Below are positions 1 to 11,155 of a stretch of DNA of 64,000 nucleotides, piece by piece. A model generated the notes under the pieces. It saw nothing but the letters and a program-made list of their open reading frames with translations. It was not told where the DNA came from and made no database searches. Within the stretch, counting starts at the first letter, position 1; every line of letters starts with the position of its first letter. The DNA lies in contig OZ007570.1 of assembly GCA_963931925.1 (NCBI GenBank), forward strand, positions 37,874,620 through 37,938,619, written 5' to 3'. This DNA comes from Onchidella celtica (lineage: Eukaryota; Mollusca; Gastropoda; Systellommatophora; Onchidiidae). The position numbers and the translations under genes were made by a program.

Positions 1-538
1 TGATAATATAGAAGATTACTTTCTTTTTTTCCGATTCTTGGAAAAGAAACAAAGGAACATAACGGCTAATTTCCAGCATCTTAACGCTTTTGAAATGTGC
101 TAGGCAGCCCAAAGTAGCCTTGTTCATGGCTGGAAACCAGGGACAGAACAATATACACCACTCCGTCCCCTGAAACTGATTCCACGTGAGGGAAAGAAAA
201 AAAAAAAAACCCACTCGTTTTTCCTCTTCGGCACCTCCCTCCACTCTCAATACTTCTACCCACCCCCCCCCCCCCTTCCTGCACTAGCCATGCAAATAAA
301 GCAAGCATACAATGCATTACCGTGCATTGTTCTGTCTAACGCTATTACAAGGAAATGAGAACACTGTCTTTGGGTGCCATTTTTTTTCGCTTCCTGATAT
401 CAGGAAGTACGCTGACAACAGGAATAGGGTTCTGTTTACATATTACTGGACGTAATGGTCACCTGTCTACGAAGAAATTATGAGCAATTAAAGGATCACG
501 CCAGCCATTTTTTTTCCGTTTTTGCGGAGTGACTGCAT
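1..538. other. No gene recognised
   Basis: Contains A and C homopolymer runs (194-210, 262-275). Nothing else identified. Confidence 0.5.
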
Positions 539-800
539 TTGTCCACGGCATCCTCTCCGCTATTATTACGGACAATGACGTATGAATAACTCTCTTTGGC
601 TCTATAGCGATGAGGGGAGGAGCGGAGCGAAACGGATGCTGTAGACAAGTAATATTCTTTGCCTCTGTATATTTGTCCATAGTATCCGTTCCGCTCCGCT
701 CCCCACCGCTATAGAGGCAAAGAGTGTTTTTACTTTGACATGTATACGTCATTTTCCCGTAAAATAGCGGAACGGAGCGAATGCTATGGGCAAGACCACT
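539..800 (+). mobile_element. MITE family D, copy 1
   Basis: GTCCACGGCATCCTCTCCGC with ATTACGGACAATGACGTATG is mirrored by ATACGTCATTTTCCCGTAAA with GGAACGGAGCGAATGCTATG. Inner GAGGGGAGGAGCGGAGCG and CCGCTCCGCTCCCCACCGC form a second inverted pair, so the element is a double hairpin. Confidence 0.78.
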
Positions 801-2374
801 TAAACGTTCACAGAGACTGAGTTTGTCTTTAACTTTCGGCGATAAACCATCTTTATAAATAGTTCGAGCTTTAAGCATAAATAGTACAGTCTTAACATTT
901 TCAGTTAGGAGAATTATTAGTAGGTTAATTTTACTATAAATCTTTTGCATTTTCATTTAAATAATATATCAATGGAATATGGTCTTGTGAAATTCTGTAG
1001 TTAAAATTCCTGAAAAGAAAAAAATTAAGTAGATATTTCATAATCACTACAGAGCTTTAGCATTTTTATTTAAATATATCAATAGAATGTGATCTGGTGA
1101 AATTCTGTTGTATGACGCACAATTGAAAAAAGAAACAAAAGCAAAAAAAAAAAAAAAGAATCTTTGGTCGCTCTTTGATGTTGCACTTACCGATGTCGAT
1201 GTTGTAATGTGGCTGAAAGTTGTGAAATATCCTCATTGTAACAGTAAACCTCAGAATTTTAACCGCATCAAACGATACTTTTCATTGTCAATAAAATTAT
1301 CTGACTGGGAGCTTATCATTAAAACTTCATATTGGACGGTGGTGCAAGTCCGTCGCTACTGCCTACAGACCCCTGCAAAGCTGGTCATAGGCGCGGACCA
1401 GATGAATGCTAATGTGGGTCCCCGTTTCAAACTGGTCTCTCAGTATTTTTGTAATTTGTGCTGAATATACATGCATTTATTTTTTAATACTTCATGAATT
1501 GTCTTTAAAATAATATTAATGGTTTATGTTGAAGGGTTCCCTTGACTCTTTTTTTACAAATCAATATTTTTTTACCAAACATGCGCCCCCCCCTCCTTTC
1601 CGTTTCTACAGGGGGTGGGAGGAGGAAGGGGGGGGGGGTTAGAGAGATTTCATTTGTTAAGTGCTCCCCCACCCCTTCACCTTCCGCACCGGCCTTATTA
1701 CCCATGTAACGAATTCGGCTGGGATGTCGGGTTTTGTTGAGCAGTCTTCAAGGATAAAATAAATTAGGGTGTAGCAACAGTGAACTGAGAAGGGTGGGGG
1801 GGGGGCGACCAATATCCCTGCCGAGAGATGAGGGGTAATCGACGCGGATATGCCCCTGTAGGGGAGTAGGTGGCGAGGGATTGATCAGCAAACCTCAAGT
1901 ATTGAATAACTATGGATAACGCAACAATGAATTTTTTAATGACGGTGACCCGGCTGCGCCCCTGAACTGGAATGGCGGTTTATGCTTTTCGTACTATATT
2001 ATTACGGTAACCGGCAAATCTTGGAGGAGAAATTCCACATTGCTTCACTGACTGCGATCTCAAGGCTTCATTTATTTACGGAATCAGTTTTCTCTCAAAT
2101 TACAAATTCCTTATGATCAAAGCGGTAGACTTGAGTAGAGTAAAAAATGAATCAAGTTTAATCCACCGAATATCCCAGAGATCAGCTTGCACTTGTTATA
2201 GCTACAAAAAGTGCTTCAGCATTAGTGTGTCCTTGTGGAGCCAATGTTAACGGCCTATGGGATGGACAATGTTTCTCCTCTCTGCCCCAGTTCTAACTTT
2301 AAAGAAAAACTATAATCCTCTTTCTCTTTACCAGTGGAGCCAGGGATATTTCCATCTGTTGTTGTTATTGGGTG
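801..2374. other. No gene recognised
   Basis: AT-rich, with G runs near 1628-1640 and 1794-1806. Open frames here lack known motifs or splice support. Confidence 0.5.
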
Positions 2375-2750
<376 letters not shown>

Positions 2751-2880
2751 TTTCTATCTTCAATTATTCTCTTTATCATTCTTGCAGCTTCTTCATTCTC
2801 CTTTCCTTATTTATCTTTTTCCAATATTATCTCTAATTCCGTAGCTCTTGCCTCTTGGCTTCCTTTTTTTGTTGTTGTTG

Positions 2881-3172
2881 TGAGAGAGGTAGTGAGAGAG
2901 GTAGTGAGAGAGGTAGTGAGAGAGGTAGTGAGAGAGGTTGTGAGAGAGGTTGTGAGAGAGGTAGTGAGAGAGGTAGTGAGAGAGGTAGTGAGAGAGGTAG
3001 TGAGAGAGGTAGTGAGAGAGGTAGTGAGAGAGGTAGTGAGAGAGGTAGTGAGAGAGGTAGTGAGAGAGGTAGTGAGAGAGGTAGTGAGAGAGGTAGTGAG
3101 AGAGGTAGTGAGAGAGGTAGTGAGAGAGGTAGTGAGAGAGGTAGTGAGAGAGGTAGTGAGAGAGGTAGTGAG
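2881..3172. repeat. 12-bp minisatellite TGAGAGAGGTAG, about 24 units
   Basis: Near-perfect units; two adjacent units carry GTTG in place of GTAG. Because 12 is a multiple of 3, every frame stays open (ERGS, REVV and, in reverse, LSLP, LSHY). Not a gene. Confidence 0.97.
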
Positions 3173-3467
3173 GCTGGGAGGTCCGCCACACGTTTCCTTC
3201 TTTTTGGTTTTGTTTTATTTTCGCCTAGTGTTTTATTTTCGCCAAGTTCTTGATTCTGTTGCGTGGTAAACAAGGTATTTTGATAATGGGGTCAGCGGGT
3301 TGTCAGCGCTATGACACAAAACTGGTGTTAAGTGTGCGCGCATGTCATGGTGATAAGATTTCGCGGTTTCACTTAGTCAGGAGCGCGTCCAGAAACTTTT
3401 ATCAACTGTGGTTTTTATCAGAGAAGCTTTACTGTACAGCAGTGGTTCTCAGAGTCTCAAGCGACAT

Positions 3468-3717
3468 GGCGTACATAGTTCTTGTTTGTTCCAGCTCCAC
3501 TTTCTGCACAACTGAGAAATTCGGCGTTAAAGGTTTGCAGTTTTAGTATTATGATGGGGAATTAGAATAACTCGGAACTGTGAAATAGCTTGATAAGTGC
3601 CATAACGCATTTTAAACAGGTGTCGGAGTGTGCATTTGTTAGAGCTCGTCTACATACTAAAAGATCTCCAGTTTTTCAGAAAATGGAGATAGAACAAACA
3701 AGAACTGAAGTCGCGAC
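3468..3717 (+). mobile_element. MITE family A, copy 1
   Basis: A short inverted-repeat element. The left end TAGTTCTTGTTTGTTCC faces the right end GAACAAACAAGAACTGAAG, with inner arms CTCCACTTTC and AAATGGAGAT. The core includes AACTGTGAAATAGCTTGATA, shared with the other copies. It carries no coding capacity; the superfamily is undetermined. Confidence 0.8.
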
Positions 3718-4195
3718 ATTCCTCCCTTTGCGATGTCAGATTTCCTCAAGTCCTGTGCGTGAAAAAGATCCTTATTTATAGTCGATCACAGCCATAGGCT
3801 TTTGCACCCCTGTCAAATGAGGAAAAACTTCTGTTATGATTGTCCGGTGTCAGTGCAGACTTGTGGCAATTAGTACGAGGCTCGTCCTCCTCTCCAGGGT
3901 ATCCCCACCCTTGGCGGCCAACGGCCTCCCACTATGGCGTCGCCAAACACCTGTTCAGGTCGACCCGAAGGGACCTGAAGTCCTGGCCAGGTGAAGCCAA
4001 TCTCGGGTTTGAAATGTCAATTCTTCTGCCACCTTGAATTGCGATCTAATATTTAATTAATTATATTTGCACCATTGCACTTTTACAGTGGTAATTAGTG
4101 AAACAATTTACGAAACTAAATTTCTTTTTTAATTGCCATTTAAGTGAAAAATAATTCCGCATTTCGATGAACCACATAACTTATATTTGATTCAA
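3718..4195. other. No gene recognised; GC-rich patch
   Basis: Holds a GC-rich patch (3878-4015) of possible SINE or transposon origin, not assigned. Confidence 0.4.
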
Positions 4196-4312
4196 TGCCC
4201 TATTCTTTGCCAGTTTGGATGGCTTCCTCTGACTGAAATTCCTCCCGATTTCCTCCCTCGGCTAAAATCCCTCCCCGGGAGCTGAGTGCCTCTCTTTTGA
4301 GAATCACGGAGT
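4196..4312 (-). mobile_element. hAT-like relic family L, reverse copy
   Basis: GAAATTCCTCCCGATTTCCT, CCCGGGAGCTGAGTGCC and TTTTGAGAATCACGG are the reverse of the sequence at 18294-18400. Only one end is present. Confidence 0.6.
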
Positions 4313-4479
4313 CTCTGGTTTTATACTGAAACTCAGAGTCTGAAACGGAAGTGTACAGCCGTAGATTTGTCGTTGGTTGTTATTTTGAAAGGGGTACGCC
4401 CCTTGTCAGCATAGTGAGACTGTATCAGAGACAACTAGTCTTGGGCCCCCCGTCAAGCCGCTGAAAAGTGAGTGCCTTA

Positions 4480-4680
4480 ATTCAGCCCAAGACAAATAAG
4501 CGGAAACAACGAACTCTCAAACAAAGAAAATGGCGTTCGAGAGCAGCGATCCTACAAACACAAAAATCTCCACCCAGTGATGCTAAACCCATACCAGAAA
4601 GGGATTCAAACTTGGGACCTCTGACAGGAGGGTCAGGCGCCCTAACCACGGAGCTACTGCGCAGGCTTGACGGGTGGACA
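4480..4680 (-). mobile_element. tRNA-derived SINE, reverse orientation
   Basis: On the minus strand, TAGCTCCGTGGTTAGGGCGC (A-box-like) is followed 37 bases later by AAGTTTGAATCC (B-box-like), a tRNA-like promoter pair. A non-tRNA body continues to about 4480. It adjoins the (CTAT)n array. Not an intact tRNA, since the acceptor stem does not close. Confidence 0.6.
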
Positions 4681-4737
4681 TGAGGATGTATTTTTATTGT
4701 GTATACATATTAAAGTTTTAAGACCATTTCGTGCGAT

Positions 4738-4898
<161 letters not shown>

Positions 4899-6195
4899 TT
4901 TACTTCTCCAACTTAATGTTTACCGAAATGAATCTTGATCACTTGGAAGACACCATTGTCTCTCACATCCGACACTGGCTTGGGCTCAACTCATCATCCA
5001 CCAGATCATATTTTTTCAGCCCTAAGTCAAAAGGTGGCCTTGGGATCTTGAACCCTCGAGTCATCTATTATGCCAAGTATATGTCTTTCCACTTATCACT
5101 CCTAAACAGTGATGATCCTGTCGTGAAAGAGACAGCAAGAAGATCCCTCCATCTACATATGGACCAACGCAAAGCGACCGCCACCGAAGACTACCCAAAT
5201 TTTGCTGGGTACGCAGTCAACAATAAAGGAGCTGTAGAGTGAAGAATACCAATGTGAAATGGGGAAGATCTGAATGGATCTTTCTTAATGAAATGTGTGC
5301 CAGAAATAACATCCTTATGCTGTGTCTCCATAATGAATACGCACTTGAAATAAAAATTGACGACGAAGTCTCCTATATGTTTACTGATTCAATCAGGTTC
5401 TACTCTATGTTTAAGAGAGATCGTTTAAGAAGATGCCAGGAAGAACTGTTGTCAAAGTCATCTCAAGGCCTCATTGTCCGCGAGGCAAAAGGTATCAACC
5501 ACAGTGTGTCATACGAACATTTGACTAACCATAGTTTGGATGACAAGATCAGATCATTTGTCGCACGTGGGCGACTGCAGATCCTAGAAGTCGAGACCCT
5601 ACTGTCCCTGTACTACCCCAACGCCTATACTAAATCATGCAAGTTATGCCACCACCCCTCGGAAACAGTATGCCATGCATTGAACGGGTGCACGAAATTC
5701 AGCGGCATGTACCAAGCAAGACACAACAGAATAATGGACATTATCGAAAGGAAGATCACTTATTACAATCGTAACAAAGAAGTACTAAAGGACACACTCA
5801 TCAACCCATCAATGTTTGGATCAGATGCAACATCCTTTACCACCAGAGCAATACGTCCCGACATCACAGTTATAGACAATACTAATAAGAAAGTCCAGAT
5901 CGCTGAAGTAGCAGTACCATACGACTGTTACATTGATAGATGTTATCAAGGCAAATTTGACAAATATTTCCCATTAGCCATTGAAATCAGTGCTATGGGA
6001 TACCAATGTGATATAATAGTTTTAATAATTGGAAGTTTGGGAAATGTTCACAGAAGATTTATTACTGGGCTGAAGAAACTAAACATTAACAATTCAGAAA
6101 GTAAGTTCATATCTAAGTACTGTAGTATCAGTTCAGTTATTGGATCATTCAAAATCTGGAATAAAAGATGCAGGTCGTATAATAGGAATTATTAA
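4899..6195 (+). pseudogene. R2/R4-type LINE polyprotein C-terminus, one frameshift
   Basis: Two adjoining frames (to 5242, then from 5239 to 6195) carry the C-terminal third of a LINE polyprotein that copies its RNA into DNA at a nicked target. Seen: a late-RT/thumb segment with GGLGILNPR; a CCHC motif, C-x2-C-x8-H-x4-C, at about 5638-5690; and the restriction-like endonuclease signature RPDITVID ... VQIAEVAVPYD at about 5848-5930. The RT core (YRP, FADD) is absent by 5' truncation. The frame change at about 5239 looks like loss of one G (gagtggaag to gagtgaag). Product is dead on its own. Confidence 0.75.
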
Positions 6196-6340
6196 CTCTA
6201 TTTAAAAACATGTTCCAGTTTTGTCCATCCCTTCCATAAAGTAAAGCCACCCACCATGGCACAATTTCCACTTAGATAATTATAATGTTTCGATATTGTA
6301 TCTGTACAATCTGTATTGTATTCACATGGAAATAAAGAAT

Positions 6341-6343
<3 letters not shown>
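4899..6343 (+). mobile_element. 5'-truncated LINE with restriction-like endonuclease (R2/R4-type)
   Basis: The element starts abruptly at the end of a (CTAT)40 array and ends, after an AATAAAG signal, at a CT array. Only the C-terminal part of the polyprotein and a short 3' UTR (6196-6343) remain. The endonuclease type places it in the early-branching R2/R4/NeSL/Dong group; I cannot choose the clade by eye. Members of this group often insert at fixed targets, including simple repeats. No target duplication can be read because both flanks are repeats. Confidence 0.75.
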
Positions 6344-6379
<36 letters not shown>

Positions 6380-6470
6380 CGTCCGTCCGTCCGTCCGTCC
6401 GTCCGTCCGTCCGTCCGTCTATCTGTCTGTCTGTCTGTCTGTCTGCCTGCCTGCCTGCCTGCCTGCCTTC
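6344..6470. repeat. Compound microsatellite (CT)n-(CCGT)n-(CTGT)n-(CTGC)n
   Basis: Four tetranucleotide/dinucleotide blocks in a row, directly at the 3' end of the R2/R4-type LINE. Confidence 0.95.
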
Positions 6471-8893
6471 CTGTTTGTCTCTCAGCCGGTCTGTGTCTTT
6501 GGTTATCTTATTATCAATGTGGTGGTCTGATCGTTTGTCTGTCTGGCTATCTGTTTGTGCTCTTTAACACTTATATACCCCTCCCCCCCCCCCCCCAAAC
6601 GAAAACCTAAGCCTTTATTCATCTACTTCCCCTGTTTACCTCTAATGATGGAACTTGTTACATCCAGCTAGACAGACAACAAACAGAACTAATAAAATGC
6701 AGGTGGTGTGTAATGTTGAGCTATGTCAATATATTTTTAGCCCCGTCTTCATGCTGCCACCAAAGACCCCCACGTCCGCCGCTGCCACACCACCCTAGTC
6801 TGGGCTTTGTATCTCCTGGAAACGGGAATAAGATCCAGATCACGTGGCGTGACCTCGGCATCTCGCTGTTTTACGTTTTTTCCTTCGCCCCGCGCGATCA
6901 TCCTTTCGAATCTTGACATTCGCGCGACTTAATTAGCTTGAACATCAATTTGTGTCGTAACAAATTCCCCCCCCCCCTCCTCCATCCTTCCCTCCCTCCC
7001 TTTCGTTTTCGTTCGTTCCACAATTCTCTTTGCAACCATACAGAATAAAGATGCGCCATGCAATGCATGCAATGTTAACGGAGAAAGAAAAGGAAGAAAA
7101 AGACAGTGAAATGTGCTGTAGCTGGAACTGAAGACACGACTTTACCAGGATCTGAGAGCGTGGGAAGTCCGGAATAGAATGGCAATGATCTGAGAGATAG
7201 CTCTCCCTTCTTGCCTGGTCCATCGGAAGTTGTTCTGAAATCTTAATGCACCTGTATCTAATTTTCCGACATTGTCTTCTCCCTTTCTATAACATCGGAT
7301 TTGTTATCCGATTTGCAGAGACATTTGTCTTCATTTCTGGAAATCGGTGGGGGTTTTACTTAGCTCTAGCGTCCATAGAGAAAATGCCGTATGTTCAAGA
7401 CAGGAAAAAGAAGGAAAAAAAAATACACTGTATTCAGTTTGCATTGCAAACGTCAAATAATCTCATTCCTGTAGGTTAAAAAAAAAAAAATAACCCTTAA
7501 ACTCCCTCGTTGTCTAGGGGAAAAATACATCAGCTTTCCTCGTACGATTTTGGTGGCCAGTGTTGAACAGCATTGCGCTTGTCCTCTTTAGGGGAATTTT
7601 TTTTCAGTATAAAAACGATTCTTTTCTATTGAGGCCAATGGGAGGAAAATGTGGGCAGGCGTCCCAATTATTATCTGGGACACCTTGATACCCTGGAACA
7701 ATATTCGACATTTTGAAACTATCTGAAACTATTATTATTCAGAACAGAACTCGTTTCGTGCATTTACATTTAAAGATTCGAATCATGACATTGCCCCAGA
7801 AATTCAAGACTAAAGTGCCTGCGTTATCGGTTTTTATATATATTTTTTTATTGTTCACTCTGATCAGGTTGAAATGATTTTGAGATTCATGCTCATATTA
7901 ATTCTGTTGCAGAAAATCCTAAAATCAGACAACCAATTAGCTTCATTCAGAGTAACCAATAGTCAAAAGGTTTCCGTTTCACCAGAACATTGCCTAGTAC
8001 TCTCTTTAACATCTCCAACACGATACAAAAGAGGACGTAAATTTTGACCAGGATGGACAGCAGCTGATTGGCTGATAGGATAACTGGCTGATAAAATGAG
8101 ATCTGTATGCTTAGTAATATTCCCGGTTATCTTTTGTTTACACTGCCACGCAATTAGGTAGTGTTTACTACCATACTGTTCTGATGTTTGTACGTAGGAG
8201 GTTTTGACATTGTGTTGATGATCCGCTAAGCCCTTGCATTGCATCCTTGAGAGAAGTATTTTGACTATTTGGCCCAGACAGCGGTCTATCTATATCATAA
8301 ATTGTACTGTCCTAACCTTTGCATAAGAGATTTTGCCACTGTATCGGCGCTCAGTAGGCCTTTGCATTGCAGCAACTGAAAGCGGAACATTTCGGATACG
8401 TGGGATGAATAAAATAGTCTGTATCTCATCGTCCGCTCAGAATGACAAGGTTTTAACTCCCTTCCTTCAACTTTTGAGAAATTTGATGATTGGAGTTTCA
8501 TATGCTCATAGCTTTTAGAGTTGTTTTTTTTTTTTTTTTAGTAATACTCATTACAAATTACACACCGAATCCTCTTGATACTTTGTCACGTATGGAGAAG
8601 GCTCTGTAGAAGTAAGTGTGTAGCGCTTAACACAGTCAGTCAAAAGGTGGAAATAGAATCTTGTCATTTTAAGGGAACGTATCATAAACCCAAGCACAGT
8701 TACGAACAATGCAGTAGTGTGTAATCTGAGAATGACTTTGACATGAGCTAATTTACTTTTCCTAATTACAGCTTTTGGGTAACTGGAGATTGAAAATGTG
8801 GTCGAGAAGAAAAGTATTGGAAACTTCAGAAGATGAACTGGTGTTTGTAATAACTTTCTGTAAGGCTACACCATTCATATCAGCATAATATAA
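6471..8893. other. No gene recognised
   Basis: Holds a C run at 6579-6597, a CT-rich patch at 6966-7010 and AT-rich unique-looking DNA. No splice-framed exon or family domain seen. Confidence 0.5.
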
Positions 8894-8900
8894 TATGAGT

Positions 8901-9138
8901 TGGGAGTGGGGGAGGTACGGGGGGGGGGGGATCATACTAAGCCCGGAGCGCCTTAGCCAGTTGCTACCAGCAAATAATGCACACTCAAGAAATAGTGGCA
9001 GAAGCTGGCTGTGTCTGGGCGGGCTTGGTATGATAGGGTCTTCCCGGATTTACTAAGAAAATGTAGGAATTATGGTGTGCATTTCTTGTCTGCCAGCAGC
9101 TAACTGTGCCGTTCCGGGCGTTGTATGATACCTCCCTC
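8901..9138 (+). mobile_element. MITE family B, copy 1, with ATGAGTT target duplication
   Basis: The right end, reversed, reads GGGAGGTATCATACAACGCC; the left end carries GGGGGAGGTAC, a G run, then ATCATACTAAGCCCGG. ATGAGTT flanks both sides (8894-8900 and 9139-9145), within TATGAGTT/CATGAGTT, compatible with an 8-bp hAT-type duplication. Noncoding. Confidence 0.72.
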
Positions 9139-9145
9139 ATGAGTT

Positions 9146-10810
9146 ACGCTTGTCTAGACACTTCGGTGATAGAGCATAGCACAGAACCAACAGAGTGCCA
9201 AGTTTTTGTTTGAAAATACCATAGCTGCCAGGCGTTGTTTTTTTTTTTTTAAACTTTCTTGCTTATATTACATTCATTGTGTGCATCAAGTAATTAGAAT
9301 TGGAGAGTTTCCAGATATCCTGTAGTTATGAACTCCAGGTTTCCTAGCAAAATGCATTTTCTGTTTGTATTTTACATGATATGTACGTAATATTTTCGAC
9401 GCGGTTTATTTTCATACTGTTTATCGGTATGTTTGACTTATCTGACAGGGGGTTGTCTTCATCTGAAAATCTCTTGTAGTCTCCTTCTTTCACGAGTTTC
9501 AGTTCTTTGTATAACTTATATATATAAATAATTAGAGTAAATGAAAAGGTCCCAGCAGTGAAACAGACCGGATGGCCTATCTAATGCAAGCTGGCACTGT
9601 GTGCAAAGTCAGAAACCCCTGTCTTTGTTTGAGTTCAGATTCGTTCCGCTCGTTACAACTCTCGGGTCAGGTTAGTTTACATTATATTCTAGACAAACAA
9701 GCGAATATTGGCGCATCTGAGCAGCGCACCGAGCCAGGGACGAGGGAGATAAAATAACACACGGTTGGCATAGTCAACAGTTCAGTACTCATCGAGTGAG
9801 CCGCCTGCCTGCAGACATCTGTTGCTCGCCAGGGTCTCAGTTGCATGAAACGTGACCGTGTTTGCCATCAATGTCGGCAATCCGGCCCTAATTTATTGCA
9901 AGAACAGCGCGCAAACCTGAGTACAGGCGAAGAAAGGATGCTTCATATTGATTGTTCCTCTTATGACACATTTCTTAAATTTTGAGAACTGTTTGTCGTA
10001 ACCCAAAAAACTTTGTCAAAAGGTATTATTGTGCTATTATTGGTAAAATATCTGATTTTCCTAACCAAAGCATATTTGACCTGTGAATATTTTGTTGAAA
10101 CTTTATAACAAAGATAGCTTCCATGAGTCTCCTAATTTAGATGGAGGTTATCTCAGCACTGAGATAGAAGAAATGAGACTCTTGATTCGTTTCATCCATT
10201 TTCACAATTTCGTACACACGGTCGTAGTTTTCATGTTTTGTTTTTTAATCTAGATCTAAGCCCCGCCAAGGGTTTATTTTAAAATTCTATGGCATCTGTT
10301 TGAAACTGCAATGAAGAAGCCCCTTTTTTTAATGGTATTTTTATCTGCGTTGTCCAGTAGACAAGCTGAAGAAAATTTAATACTAAAATGCACACTGTTC
10401 ATTTAAAAGAAGTCACGGAGTGAGGGTTTTAAATAGTGCAGTGCCACCAGGATGCTCTTTGGCCAAAGTCATTCTTGTCTTCGGCTTTTGGAGCTTAGGA
10501 GGAAAACGAACATTTGTTTCAAACGGAAGGTGTCAATGGTATTTGTTTAAACCGCCCAATCGTGGCTCTCTGTAAAGACCCAGCCTGTAAATTACGGAAA
10601 GGAAACGCGTGTACCCGGACTTTGTTATTTTAGTTCAGCTTTTAATGTGATGGGAGCTATCGTTGGGTGCGTCTTGAAGTTGTCAAATGGATGTTTTCAA
10701 TTCAGCGGCCGGTCAGGGTAACGTTTCGCTGAAGATTTAGATCAATTAATCTGCTCTACTATAACTAAGGGAAAACGTTGCATTTGTGATGTGAAAGTTG
10801 TTTGTCTATA
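9146..10810. other. No gene recognised
   Basis: Unique-looking sequence. A GTTAGT near 9671 resembles a splice donor but no acceptor or coding signal supports an exon. Confidence 0.45.
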
Positions 10811-11055
10811 TCGCGACCTTAGTTCTTATTTGTTCCACCTGTCCACTTTTGCCTAACTGAGAAATCCGTCGTTAAACGTTTTCGGCTTTAGTGTTATGAC
10901 AAGGAGTTAGAATAAATCGGAACTGTGAAACAGCCACGAGGCATTTTAAACGTAAAACAAGTGTCAAAGTGTGCATTTGTTAGACCCTTCCGCATACTGA
11001 AAGATCTCCAGTTTTTCAGAAAATGGAGACAGAACAAACAATAACTAAGGTCACG
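10811..11055 (+). mobile_element. MITE family A, copy 2
   Basis: Begins CGCGACCTTAGTTCTTATTTG and ends ACAATAACTAAGGTCACG, so the ends are inverted repeats of each other. The core matches copy 1 (AATCGGAACTGTGAAACAGC). It lies just upstream of the LINE insertion. Confidence 0.8.
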
Positions 11056-11155
11056 TTATGTTCCTTTTCTTTAAAAAAAACGAGAAATGTGAGCCAAGTT
11101 CATTTACATCCATACTAGGACAGAATTAGCTTTAACATAATGATATACTTTACCA

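Noticed and set aside
4600-4675. tRNA gene on the minus strand
   Set aside because: A and B boxes are present but the acceptor stem does not pair and SINE body sequence follows; called a SINE.
9572-9757. Possible 5' exon ending at GTTAGT near 9671
   Set aside because: No acceptor, no signal peptide and no family similarity.
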